Positions 1 through 10,572 of a stretch of DNA of 64,000 bases are shown here, piece by piece. Both the position numbers and the translations under genes were made by a program. The stretch covers positions 6,673,085-6,737,084 of the forward strand of contig OX422192.1 in assembly GCA_949130485.1 (NCBI GenBank), given 5' to 3'. This DNA is from Agelas oroides. Taxonomy: Eukaryota; Porifera; Demospongiae; Agelasida; Agelasidae. The notes under the pieces were generated by a model. It did no database searches, was not told where the DNA came from, and saw only the letters and a list, made by a program, of their open reading frames with translations. Position 1 is the stretch's first letter. Every line of letters starts with the position of its first letter.

Positions 1-179
1 TGCTGTTTGTTTCTTTGGATTTTGCACATTCTACTTTGCTGGTAGTGCATGAGAAAACAAGATGAAGCAAAGTACTCTCCTGACTAGTTTTTACCTGTTT
101 CATGGGTGATTTGACATTTTCTACTTTAGTGCAAGCAAAATCTTTGGAACAATATTGCCAAATGAAGATCCGGCCACAT

Positions 180-378
180 TCAGAAGCTTTCATTGTCAAT
201 ATTATTATGGCTTCTACCTTCACTCTTCAGTCTTGCATCAATTAGTACTGCCAGTGTTTCAACATCAGTGTACCTCAATTGACAGTAGCATGCTGGGTAA
301 AATGTACCTGCATGCAGTCCCCAACAGTTGAACAAGTTGGCTGGCAGGACAAATGATACCACATCAACAGCAGCCACA
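180..378 (-). CDS. Possible terminal exon of an unidentified gene
   Basis: An open frame of about 65 codons runs on the minus strand and ends in TGA at 180-182. Composition looks protein-like, with a hydrophobic valine-rich start and an acidic/basic tail, and no low-complexity bias. A possible acceptor AG lies just upstream on the minus strand near 380-385, and a GTAAGT donor-like site lies at about 422-427. I could not connect the two in phase. No domain is recognised. It could equally be a chance frame. Confidence 0.28.
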
Positions 379-382
379 ACCT

Positions 383-1578
383 CTACTAAGACTTGTAGGT
401 GTGGTCTCTAAACTGGGGTAGCACTTACAGCTTTGAGGTTGAGAAAACAGTTGACTTGGTCAGGGGAGAAAACAGTTGACTTAGCCAGGGGGGTTAGAAG
501 CTGTGACAATATAGCTAATATGGTCCTTGTTACTGAGCTGGTTGGTGGTATAATTTTAGTCGCTAGTATGTGCTACAGTAGTATATACCTATGGTGAATC
601 TGGCAGTGATTTATACTTAGAATTCACTATAATATAGAACCTCAGATTTGGTACTTCATATACCCAGGAGCATATATGGACCACCACACCTTATATACCT
701 TGTATCTGCTTTTTGAAAGCTCACATGTACCTGGTTCACAGCTGCAACTTCTTAATGCTTTCCTCAATGCTTCAAACACACATACCAGTTCTGTCACTAC
801 GTACTAGTATTAGAGATCAATGGGCCAGGGAACCCTTTTATTCATAAGTAGCTACTGGTCTAGAGGGATCAATTTTAATTGGCCTCGATGTCTACTGTGG
901 GAGACCATTTAGATCTAAACCAGAAATAGAAGTAATTACCGTAGTCTCGCAAAAGTGGGAGACCATTTAGATCTAAACCAGAAATAGAAGTAATTACCGT
1001 AGTCTCGCAAAAGAGCACCCACCATCAAAAGAGCGTCCACCCCCTACTTAGGGTCAAAGTTTACTTGAATGAGTGCCCACGTCATCCTGGAGCAAGCTTC
1101 ATGTGGAGTGCACTCGTGGAGTGTTGAGAAGCATAGTCACAAGCGCTATGCATATCTGAGGTAAGAAAACTTTGCATTTCACCTTACCTGAAGTGTGGTT
1201 TTGCATCGTAGCCGGCTACTGGGGCCATTCTCACTAGCTACACCACGCTTACTGTGGCGTTTTGCCATTCAGAGTGTTGTGTGGCGTCAGAACTTGAATT
1301 TCCAAGGTCAGCGGCTCAGTTCTAAGTTATTGTTCATCCAACACTTCAGCCAATGAGTCGCTATAAACATGCATGGGCGCTCTTTCGTGGTTAAATGCGG
1401 AAACACTTAAAAGGGCGCTCACCCCTCTTTGGCAGGCTTGCAAGGTGCCCCACCCATGGGCACTCTTTCGCGAAACTACAGTATATGTTGTACATGCATA
1501 AGGTCTTGCATTCTCATCAGTTTTTTCAACCTATGCATGCAAAAAAGACGACGGTCTTGGTTTCATATGTCCAAGTAT
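383..1578. other. Intergenic stretch with small direct repeats
   Basis: No convincing gene is seen. A 17-base motif is repeated 25 bases apart at 441 and 466, and a 58-bp direct duplication lies at 897-1012. A CpG-containing stretch follows at about 1100-1460 with no supported product. Confidence 0.5.
897..1012. repeat. 58-bp tandem duplication (two units)
   Basis: Units 897-954 and 955-1012 are essentially identical and each ends in the motif GTAGTCTCGCAAAA. The same motif recurs alone near 53985 and, in variant form, at 12115, so the unit probably derives from a dispersed element end. The lack of divergence suggests a recent duplication or an assembly join. Confidence 0.8.
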
Positions 1579-1678
1579 TAGCCTCGTTCCCAGGCCCTCG
1601 CCCAGCTTCCCGTCGCTTGCAATACGGTACCGTACTGCAAGCGATGGGAAGCTGGGCGAGGGCCTGGGAACGACACTA
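1579..1678. mobile_element. 100-bp foldback MITE with 9-bp target duplication
   Basis: The element is an almost complete palindrome: arms beginning TAGCCTCGTTCCCAGG fold onto a complementary right arm around a centre near 1627. It is flanked by identical 9-bp direct repeats, TCCAAGTAT, at 1570-1578 and 1679-1687. Duplications of 8-10 bp are typical of MULE-type transposition, so a non-autonomous MULE derivative is inferred. It belongs to a family found elsewhere in the window (32431, 41934, 42173, 44581, 48674). Confidence 0.85.
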
Positions 1679-1952
1679 TCCAAGTATGTTATATGTAAAT
1701 TAATCTGTTCATACAGAAGTGGGGCAAATAACTAGGTTTTCAGATTCACATGGTTGATTGAGCATGACGAGCATAATTAGATGCGTAAACTGGCAGCCCA
1801 AGATGCACATAAAATTCCACTGCATGCATAAGCAATTAACCAGCTTTCTCCACTCAGGCTGGCTTCCCTCAGTTGTAACATGGCTTAAAGAATTATAGAG
1901 TGGGGTTTTGCAGATCTGCGTGATACTAATACTGTTGACTTCATCATTTCAG

Positions 1953-2821
1953 AGTCGGTACCAACAAGGAGGGTACACCGCAAAAGATTGTGCTGCTGCT
2001 TCTGTATAACAACTTTTGTGATCATCATGGTTATGCTAGTAGCTGTACTGATCACACTCTCCCAAGTGCCACACGTCAGCTCTTCAGTAAATCCCCACTA
2101 TGTATGTGGCAACAGCACAGCAGAGTTGCTGTTTGACAACATGCCTTGGCTGGGTCAAATTGCACTTGCAATGGACAATTGTGAGGGCCAGCTGTACCAG
2201 ATCCAAGACCAGGATTGTCGCACACTGCCAACACTAAACACAAGCTATGTTGATCCTAATGACCGAGTAAACAATATTTACATGCTACCTGGATCAGTAA
2301 TTCACTTTTCTGTGGACCCCAGTGCAAGAGGACAAATATGGATACTTTCTGGTCTAGAGTCCAATATTGCCTATTTCAATCACCCCACATCTTTTGACTG
2401 TCACCACCCGCCACCTGGAGCGTACTGCTTTGAAGCTGAAGACCACCCAGGACAGTACCCTTATTATGTTACACAACCTGATTATTACTTTCTACAGTTC
2501 CGCCCTCAAGACCTTCAGGGTGTTCATTGGGACTTCAACCGAACCATTTTTGATATTAGGAAAATTGCTGACAAATACCCAAGCGTCACAACCCTGACAC
2601 GTGATTATTACACCATCTTCTTCCCCTTTCCATACAAGAAGAGTCGCATCTTGTTGTACATTCCCCCGCTGACATGTGAATGTGATGAAATGATGGCTGC
2701 CAATGCTGTAAGACAAGATGACTATCTCATCTTTGCAGCCATACCTACTGTCATATGTACTTTAATAATTGTTGTAGTTGTGGGTGTGTGCATATACCGC
2801 CACTTCAGAAAGAATTGTTAA
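1953..2821 (+). CDS. 3' terminal exon of a two-transmembrane-segment surface protein
   Basis: An acceptor AG at 1951-1952 opens an exon that reads without interruption to TAA at 2819-2821, about 289 residues. The first residues are strongly basic (RRVHRKR), followed by a hydrophobic helix of about 23 residues. Next comes an ectodomain of about 210 residues with several cysteines and N-glycosylation sequons, then a second hydrophobic helix and a short basic tail. The basic-then-hydrophobic start suggests the N-terminus is cytoplasmic and the middle is extracellular. There is no in-frame ATG near the exon start, so the start codon must be in an upstream exon. Intron phase at entry is 1. No family is recognised. 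Confidence 0.75.
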
Positions 2822-3796
2822 TTCTCTGTGGGACAGTATCATTATGTTTTGTACACTGGTGTCTTAGGAGTGTTATTGTTGCAGTGCTGTGTGGTTGTTG
2901 TTACATGATATGTAGCTGTGCTTGTGCTTGAGATGTGTACATGTACATGCAACTGCCAATACACAATCAAATTGTTTCATGCATGTTGTGTTTGTATGAT
3001 ATTGTGGTGGAGTAATCAAGCAAGGAGTATTATTGAGGTTGACTCTGCATGCATGTGGGTTACACACATGTAGGACATGTAATTTTTGGTCGGTACCAGG
3101 TATGTGCACAACTCATGCATGCTCCTTCATGAAGATCTTGGAAGCTACATCTAGTCTTATATTGCTAGAAGAGAAATCCATCTGGTGGAGACTTAATGCT
3201 ATGCCATTTGGAATGAGTGCTTGTTCACACAAGAAACAAGAATAAGTATATAGAACATGGGAATGGCATGCCAAAAATTATTTGAGATGATGTAAAAGTG
3301 AAGGTAATGTAGCTACTAAATTTTCATTCATGCTTACAGCTTTTTTTTGCTGTAGTTTTTTGTGTGTCTTTTTTTTATGCTAGAGTGCATACAACCTGTA
3401 TAAGTTAACTGTGTAAAAATATTACATCCCAAGTGGAAATTACACCCGAAGTGGAAAATAAAATAAAAAGCTGAGTAAAGGCCACACCACAAGTACTGTA
3501 TACCACAGCTGCAGGACTTGTGTAAACTCTGTATTAAGCATGTAACCGCACAGTGTTTTCCAACTGAACTGAGTGGCTTCACCATCAAGAATTGTATACT
3601 CAGGCTTCTGTACACACCTAGATGTGCAGTATACATGCATATTTTACATTTTTCTTTCCACTTGGGGTGCAGTTAGCCTCAAAAAAAGTCCACCCCAAGT
3701 GGAAAGAAATAAAAATAATGATTGAATGTTGAGAACAGCCATACGAGTGTTTACATATGCCTGTACTGTTTTAGTCTTTCTCTCCCAATCTAACAG
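2822..3796. other. 3' flank and intergenic DNA
   Basis: AT-rich sequence with no supported exon. It holds a short hairpin at 3648-3712 built from the CCACTTGGGGTG motif. Confidence 0.5.
3648..3712. repeat. Short hairpin of the CCCAAGTGGAAAG terminal-repeat family
   Basis: TTTCTTTCCACTTGGGGTG is followed about 20 bases later by its near-exact inverse complement. The same terminal sequence bounds the element at 9069-10117 and recurs at 18686, so this is probably a minimal deletion derivative of that element. Confidence 0.65.
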
Positions 3797-3959
3797 GCCC
3801 TACTCAAGTTTCATTATACAGCTGCGGAAGCAGTTATTGAAGTATCTACGATTGAAGCGCTAAGGCTGAGAACTTATCCACAACGAGTGCACGAGGCGAA
3901 ATATTTGACACCCACGAAGGAACCTACTGTCAACCAGGATTTCATAGTAGCCAAGCTAG
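3797..3959 (+). CDS. Internal coding exon of an unidentified plus-strand gene
   Basis: The pyrimidine-rich stretch ending AACAG at 3796 is a good acceptor and GTATCT at 3960 a plausible donor. Between them one frame is open for 54 codons plus one base, with a soluble-protein composition: an alanine/glutamate-rich helical stretch, then a basic segment containing YPQRVHEAKYL. The other two plus frames are closed by stops. Candidate following acceptors lie at 3991, which would need an implausibly short 32-base intron, and near 4446; both reach stops soon after. No domain is recognised. Confidence 0.55.
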
Positions 3960-4541
3960 GTATCTTAACATGAAGGTAATTGTATTTGCAGAACCTGACA
4001 TCACCCCGAGTTACAGCTCCTGAGCCTTGTATAAAGACTATGGTTTGTACATCTATAAGGTACACATTTCTGTGATGACTACACTTATTTATGACAGTAA
4101 CATAATGTGGTTCATATATGAATGCCAAGTGCATGCATGCATCTAGGCGCATTTTAGGGTACTGTGGTTCAGGTACAGATATGTTGACTAGCTAATAGTA
4201 GATGGTCAATGCAGTGCGTAAGTTAGACTAGCTGCTGCTACTATGGCATGAGGGGATTTCTTGCAAGACACAAAAACATTAATGCTTACAGTCCTAACCC
4301 TAGATTTTCACTGCACAGTCACCATGCTTTGCAGTAACTTTATCGACACAACTGGTTCTAAAATAGCTCATTTTCAAATTACAAGACTTTGTTTCACTAT
4401 GTGAAGCCAAGGTTTCTACCATTATTGGAAAACACGTGTGTTTCAGAACAAAGCTGTGAGTATGGTTTTCTCTGATTTTTGAAGGAAAACATGGTTACTG
4501 CAAATTTCTAGAACACTACCACGTTATGAGTAACTATACTC
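3960..4541. other. Intergenic or intronic DNA
   Basis: No clear gene. An acceptor-like pyrimidine tract ends near 4446 and could start the next exon of the gene at 3797-3959. Phase fits, but only about nine codons follow before a stop. Confidence 0.35.
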
Positions 4542-4656
4542 CTACAGTAGCTTTAGTTGATAATACATCACACCTCTGAAACACCCATCATCAAATATAA
4601 ACCTGCCATCAGAACATTTGGTAGTAAATGTGTATGTGAAGCCAAAGTCCACGAAC
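4542..4656 (-). CDS. Candidate terminal exon of an unidentified minus-strand gene
   Basis: A pyrimidine-rich acceptor (CCCACTCCAG) on the minus strand ends at 4657, and the frame then runs 38 codons to TAG at 4542-4544. The peptide starts FVDFGFTYTF and has two cysteines and alternating hydrophobic residues, which suggests beta strands of a secreted or extracellular domain. Two other frames are also open here (4568-4762), so the choice rests on the acceptor and composition. Upstream exons were not located. Confidence 0.4.
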
Positions 4657-5360
4657 CTGGAGTGGGAGCTTCAGGATGAAGCTGCATACATGGCTTTTTC
4701 TGAACCATTCTTGCAGTAAAAACCGCAATTAGAAGTTCAACGATTAGATAAACTAACAGCATGCACTTCCTAAAGATTATTATACATAATGTACTTAGTA
4801 AAAACTGAAATTAGAAGATCAGCATGTACTTCCTAAAGATCATATGTACGTAACGTAAAGTGTGACATCTGATGAAGTGCATGAGCAAGACACATATTGT
4901 GCCAGACATTTAGGCCAATACCAGGCCTCATCAGCTGCGCATGCACATGCAAGTTCCCATGCTCTGTATGCACAATGACTAATTATTCTAATGTAGTGCC
5001 ATACACAGTTGTACATACAATACAATCTACTTTTACAGTGTTTAAAAGTACACTCCCAGAAGCAAGTTAGAGATTACTTGTATAGGTTATAGTTGACTCC
5101 ACTTCACCAAAACTGCAGCATGAAGAGTGTATGCATAATGTAGCAGGCACGTTTTCATGTTGGGTTGGGTCATTCACTAAGCAATATAATGCATGTGAGC
5201 AAACATACTATTAGCTACACATAATTATTGGCTAACAATCACTGATAGTATAGTGCAAGTGCTAATATATCTGTATTGATTACCTGATATATCTATAATG
5301 ATTACCTGACTAGCTAAATATATCTGTATTGATTACTGGACTGGCCTGTTCCACTCTGAC
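4657..5360. other. Intergenic AT-rich DNA
   Basis: No supported gene. A motif of about 20 bases around TGATTACCTGA is repeated three times near 5275-5340. Confidence 0.45.
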
Positions 5361-7773
5361 TTAGCTACTCAGGGTTCCAAAAATGGGCAATCCTCTTAAA
5401 TGATGTACTATGGCAATGAGATCAAGCTTCCTCAGACTTTCCAGCTCATTATCACCTACATACATGCACTGTGAAAAGGGCATTGTCATTTCAAGCAGCC
5501 ATTTGCACTCTGAGTTTCAGGTGAGTGAACATATGACGTGCATGGACAGTTAATTCACTTTTTCCTTTTGCCTGACATTTACTCATCTGCATCACAAGCA
5601 ACTAGCCTGGCAGGTTGAATAAAAAAAATTACTCTGGCATTCTTGACTGACTACATCTTTGATATTTTGGAGTACATGTAAATGGCAGGCTTGGATGGCA
5701 AAATGATTGCTTTGATGAGTTTTGCATTCTTAGCAGGTCTGATTAACTGTCAATGCATGAATATGCTTTTCACTCAGATAACAAAATTAATGGCTGGTCC
5801 AAATGACAATTCCTTTCTTTCTTACAGTATATTAAGGATTAAACTATACCCCTCACTAATCAACCCACATTTTACTGTTAATCAATATAGCTTTCATCTC
5901 TGTAATTGCTTGCATTGCTGCATCACGACTAGTGGTACGATCGTGGTTGCTTTTGATGTCAAGGAATGTTATCTTTGGCCTTGTGGAAGCTGGATACATC
6001 TTATCATACTGAGGATCACTGGTTACAACAATCCAGGTTGTTGTTCCTTTCAGTTCCTTGCGCAAGTTCTGTCAGAGAATGAAAGAACCAAGATGGTATG
6101 GTGCAAGCTCAAATTTCAACTTAGCACATACTGATTTAAGGACAAACATACACAGTTGCCTATACTCACAAGTGTACCTACATGTTCTTCTGGAAATTAG
6201 GTATATACCAAAACCTTTCACGAAAGGTGGCGCATCCAAGTACTGACAGCAAGTTAGACATATCATACAGAAACAGGTATATATGTAGTTGTATAGAGTG
6301 ACTCATTGACCACATTTGTATATATATAAGCATACATCTGTCAGTCCATCAGTTTGTCAGTCCTATACGCAGCGATAACATGGACTATAACATAATATTA
6401 TGTGTACTTGATAGAGACCAAAGCAGTAATCCTCTGTATTTCCAGCTCTTTTCTATTTAACATTGGTATTGTCCACCATTTTAATGTGGTCAACAACTTG
6501 GATGCAGTGGAGATCGGGCACATGGGTAACTAGCAGTTCAGTTTTCTGACATTGAAATAGCATGGGGTATGTATGTAACAGAGAAAACAATACTAATTGT
6601 ACCCAAATGTATCATATGCACTGTTATGTACAGTAGGTACCACGTCTTGCTATACACCATTGTTGAGTACATGGTGAATCTTTTGTCATCACCTTACACA
6701 TTGCATCAATTGTAAACCATGCTAACTTACTAAACTTACTACAGCAAAATAGTATTTTGTGATGATTGGTGTTAGTATTATGTAGCTTCCAAGACTATGT
6801 ATAAGGCCACTTCTGCCTTTCACATGTAGATGCAAATAACGTTACTGTTATAACTTACTGACCCTACTGATCTCATATCGTATACATATTATTATAATTT
6901 GTTCAAGACTGGCATTCCCCACCATGCATGTTAAAATGCGAAACTGATTCAATAATACATAATTATGGACTTCAAAATTATGCAAGGTTTATGAACAGTG
7001 AGCACCGAGCAAACCTTTGTATAATTTAAACACCTGAGAATGAGATTTGACCAATAAAATACATTACCATTGTGTGATTAAATAACAATAACTTACTTCT
7101 TGCAGTGTGCTTCCCCAGTTAGGAAGAAGTAGGCTCTTTTCGTCAGTAAACGATATGCTTATTCTCAAGATATTTTTTGGAGATACATGTGTCTGTGCAG
7201 AGAATAATAAAATTGCAAGGTATATGCAGCTTGCCATCTTCTGTTGAAATGGTATATACAAGTAAAAAGCCAGTGACAATGAAACTGCAACACAGAGAGT
7301 AGGGACAGCAAACCACCAATGACACAGAACCCCAACCTCACATGTGTAAAGAGACAGTGCAACGAGTTCATCCTGTGGAGATGTACACATCCAAGAATCA
7401 TACAGGAGAACAGGATAACTTTTCACTGAGATTTTGTATGCAGCTTACCTTCTGTCTCAGTATGTCCACGTTCATCCTTCTCTAATGCCTTTTCTTTGTC
7501 AATGACAACATTCCTATATTTATAGTGGACATGCAGTATTCAAATACGTAATCATATGGAAATATGAGGACATTTGCTTACATTTATCACATTACTTCTT
7601 GAGTGTCTTCACAAATTATTGTTAAGTACAGCTAACAGATGAGATGACTTATGTTTCTGCTTTCATATATGCAATAGAACCAAGAGTAACTTGTGCAACC
7701 AATAACCTTCAAAATTCCTACTACTTTGTCTCACCCTGCCAATTGACTAAAAAGCGGAGGCATTCTATATAAT
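5361..7773 (-). CDS. Five-exon 3' portion of an unidentified minus-strand gene
   Basis: Minus-strand exons fit by splice signal and phase at 7735-7773 (39 nt), 7449-7513 (65 nt), 7097-7284 (188 nt), 5876-6068 (193 nt) and 5361-5455 (95 nt, ending in TAA at 5361-5363). Donors are GTGAGA, GTAAGC, GTAAGT and GTAAAA. Acceptors at 7774, 7285 and 6069 have strong pyrimidine tracts. Phases agree at all four junctions. The encoded tail is an acidic/basic linker, a hydrophobic stretch that may be one or two membrane helices, then a soluble C-terminal part of about 120 residues containing TTTWIVVTSDPQYDKMYP and a leucine-rich end. The last donor (GTAAAA) is weak; without it the protein stops at 5856. 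The 5' end lies beyond 7773. No family is recognised. Confidence 0.55.
5571..5830 (+). repeat. Dispersed repeat, copy 1
   Basis: This stretch resembles 43671-43937: both contain a TTTACTCATCTGCA motif, a CATTCTTGACTGA motif, then TGGATGGC..ATTGCT and ATGACAATT blocks in the same order. Copy 1 lies in an intron of the minus-strand gene at 5361-7773. Neither copy has a convincing ORF. Confidence 0.55.
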
Positions 7774-8124
7774 CTGCAATAGAGGTAAAAAAATCAAGTA
7801 GTTTTTGCCTGCCTGTCACATCTTATCAACCTACTGTCGTGTACATCATGGCGTCAGGACTCTGAAAATGTGCAAGTTTGCCATCTCAGCTTTCAGCCGA
7901 TTCAGTAATGTCAATAGAGCCTAGCTTCTCTGTAGCTACAGGGTTAAAGGTGTGATTTGCACCTGCTTTATAGAGCTGGAGGTGTTAAAATCTCTTCACC
8001 TTGTTGGCATGAAGTGTCAAATGTCCATTTTTGTCCTGATATGTACCAATGGGAGGAGTGAAGAAGTGGTCTAGTAGCTCTCTACTGTTTGCACATGCAC
8101 AAATTGTTGCGTGACTTCAATTAA
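7774..8124. other. Upstream or intronic DNA of the minus-strand gene
   Basis: No exon could be joined in phase to the one at 7735-7773. A donor-like GTAGGT on the minus strand near 7834 is in the wrong phase. Confidence 0.35.
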
Positions 8125-8601
8125 CCCTTTAAACCCTGTAGTGCACTTTTGGTTACATCACACAGCACACTGCGCATGCACGCAGGTTCTGCATCAGCAG
8201 AAAGGGTGGCACAAGGGAAGGTGGGTGGGGTCACCCGCAGAGTGACATGCACATGGTGGCTGCCAGGCTTGGCTGTCAAAGTGCCATGGTTGGGACCGGG
8301 TGGGCCAATTCTTGCCCTGGCCGCATGGACAGGCTTAGAAAACACTACTCTCACCTTGTAGGGGGTTCATTTCTGGCAGAGAAGGCTGCTTGGGCTCTGA
8401 GCGGGTGTTTGACAAATGGGAGTGCTGACTATTGCATGCTCGTTAATGAGTGGTCAAGGTCACGAGTCTGCTTATTAAGGCTGGAAGTGGACTTGGGTTG
8501 CGTTTTGGAATCAGAGCTTGGACAGAAATGGAGATACAGTATATTAAAGGCATGCATAGGCTAAAAGTAGTCTCAAGTGAAAAAAATTAGGGTTTAAAGG
8601 G
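8125..8601. mobile_element. MITE with CCCTTTAA termini (TTAA-target family), copy 1
   Basis: The ends are CCCTTTAAACCCT and its inverse at 8589-8601. The left flank is TTAA (8121-8124); the right flank is a TTTTAA variant. The interior, including the motif GGTTCTGC..AGCAGAAAGG, matches the inverse complement of the copy at 18745-19192, so these are two copies of one family in opposite orientation. Size and TTAA target resemble piggyBac-type non-autonomous elements. No transposase is encoded. Confidence 0.7.
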
Positions 8602-8892
8602 TTTTAACTTAACTTAATGAAAATTGGAATCCTAAATTAGTAACATTTGGTTTCACAAAGAGGCCAATTTCCGAAAATTTTGTACATCTAAAATTTGCCC
8701 TATACAGTAGAAACTCGATTATGTGGATCCTCCGGGACCAAGCCCAATCCGAGTGTATATCTGAAAATTTTTTTAGGAACCACTTTCAACTTAGTCTCTG
8801 AACAGCAATGTATCTGCGCGTGTGTTGTGCCACACCCTGTGCGTAATTTGGCCCGAGAGTTTCCAGGTTGCTAGATTCTAAGAATAGACTAA

Positions 8893-9060
8893 TGTCACAA
8901 AAGAGTTTTCTGAATGAAAACAAACATATGTAAGGATGGAACCCTCAAAAAACCAGCAGAACAAGATGGGAACGACACCACAATACTTTGACACCATTCC
9001 TATTCCACCATAATATTCAGAAATCTTTTTCGTGACATGTTCCTGTTGTCTTTTGTTTAC
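8893..9060. repeat. Internally deleted copy of the GGATGGAACCCTC foldback family
   Basis: The left arm matches 48378-48500 (TTTTCTGAATGAAAACAA, then GGATGGAACCCTCAAAAA). Only a short right arm, ending at TGTTCCTG, remains before the next insertion at 9069. The full-length relative is at 48378-49190. Confidence 0.6.
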
Positions 9061-9068
9061 GAGCATAG

Positions 9069-10117
9069 CCGCATCCCAAGTGGAAAGAAAATGGTGACTG
9101 GAATGCAGGTGGTCTCTGCATCCCAAGTGCAAAGTATTGGGTGTTGGTAGCTTGTCTCTGCCATAAAGAAATCATTAAGCTAACCCACTAGCTACACTTA
9201 GTGTGGTAGCCTTGCTAGATTTGGGCATAAGTGGAACAGGGAATCGGAGTTAGGTGCACAATCCAGCTTCTAGCAAGAAGCATAGCCATTGCATGTAGAG
9301 TGAAGTGAAGCTAACTTGCTGTTGCTTGAGCACAGTATGTCTAAGATCTACAACGGGTGCTAATTGGTGTTTATTGAAGCCATGTAGAGGCGAGATAATA
9401 AACAAAGGCAGAAGATGGCCATGCTACTATTGTGTATCTGTATCTGAGTTGTGTAAGAGCTAAGAACACTGCGCAAAGCATGTCGGTCAGTGTTGTAAAG
9501 AAGCACGTTGCCATCAAAATTGCTGTGAGCACATGGGATGTGCTGTAATGCAGCAAGCCAGTAGCTAAGTGTGCACTTCACTTGTGTGTTAAAGTGACTT
9601 TTAGCTCAGTGTGGGTGTGCTGTATCGGTAGTCTGCAACCAGAAAGTTGTAGCTAATAGATATAGCTTGTTAACAATGTACCTATACCTTAGCCTTTACA
9701 CAAGGCTCCAGAGCTGTAAGTCGGGATGAAGTTTGTGTGGTCACTGAAGTGTCAACATTTTGATCATAACTCAGGTTAGCAGTGACTTAAAAATAATCCA
9801 ATTTTCTCATTTTTAGCAAATGCATGTACCTTTATGCTAAGATAGCTAGCTAGTTTGGCTACTGTGAAACCCTGTGTCACTATAGGTCCCATTTCGTAAT
9901 GGCGAATGTTTGGCCCTGTATAGTCTCCGTAGATTACCTATCTGGCTTACTGCTTCAACCACAGATACTTCAATGACAACTGTATCCAGCTGTGGTTTTT
10001 AAACTTCAGTAAGACCTCTCAGGCTTGGAAAAAAAGGCTAAAACATTGGACATACACGTGCACTTTTGTGGCTTTTCATTCTTTCATTACTATATATTTT
10101 CTTTCCACTTGGGATGT
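9069..10117. mobile_element. 1.05-kb element with CATCCCAAGTGGAAAGAAA inverted termini
   Basis: The left end (9072-9092) and right end (10095-10117) are inverse complements over about 20 bases, and TA flanks both ends. A segment around 9177-9310 recurs at 19193-19330, which defines a second copy. The interior contains no long ORF with recognisable motifs. It is nested inside the pogo-like element at 8705-10572, so it inserted later. Confidence 0.65.
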
Positions 10118-10457
10118 AAGGAATGGTAAGAGAGAAGACAGGTGGGAGAGGAGGCCAAGGGTAAAATGCATGGTCAAGTGATCTTGTCAAATTGTCAAGA
10201 TCGAGCACGACTCGTCATCTCTTCGCCTTTGGAGGACCGGTGGAGGCCTGTCTTGCAGTTTGGAAAGCAAGGCACGTGAAGCACGAGTGTCTCGCTTCCG
10301 CTCGATCGATTTTCGCGCGCACAAAACCCTGCGTGTATCTTTAACTGTAAGATCACGTGGCAGTCGAACTGCCATCAGGATACGGATAGAGCCATTCCGA
10401 AGTACTATTCAAAGGTATTGGTCAACATATTATACACATTTATATGCGCATATGCGC

Positions 10458-10494
10458 CGTAACCCTAACAAAACCCTAAATTAACCCTAACCCA
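10458..10494. repeat. Degenerate interstitial telomere-like repeat
   Basis: Five imperfect CCCTAA units occur in about 37 bases. This is far too short and irregular for a telomere. Confidence 0.5.
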
Positions 10495-10572
10495 ACTAGA
10501 GCTTTGAAACGCACTTCGGTACTGTATCCGGTAATCGAGTTTCTCGACATCCGGATAATCGAGTTTCTACTG

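Larger units (their letters stand above)
8705..10572. mobile_element. Pogo/Tigger-like non-autonomous DNA transposon
   Basis: The ends are inverted repeats starting CAGTAGAAACTCGATTAT, flanked on both sides by TA (8703-8704 and 10573-10574). That termini-plus-TA pattern is characteristic of pogo-type elements of the Tc1/mariner superfamily. A partial second copy of the terminal motif lies just inside the right end (10525-10545). The 1.87-kb interior has no DDE transposase frame and has been invaded by at least two other repeats (8893-9060 and 9069-10117). Confidence 0.75.

Noticed and set aside
5682-6134. Plus-strand ORF of 150 codons
   Set aside because: Antisense to a better-supported minus-strand exon (5876-6068); its first half lies in a dispersed repeat and has non-protein-like composition.
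7428-7450. Possible 23-base intron (GTAAGC...TCTCAG) in the minus-strand gene
   Set aside because: Shorter than any plausible metazoan intron; a 164-base intron with a better acceptor at 7285 has the same phase.
10458-10494. Telomere end
   Set aside because: Only a few irregular units in the middle of the window; unrelated sequence continues on both sides.
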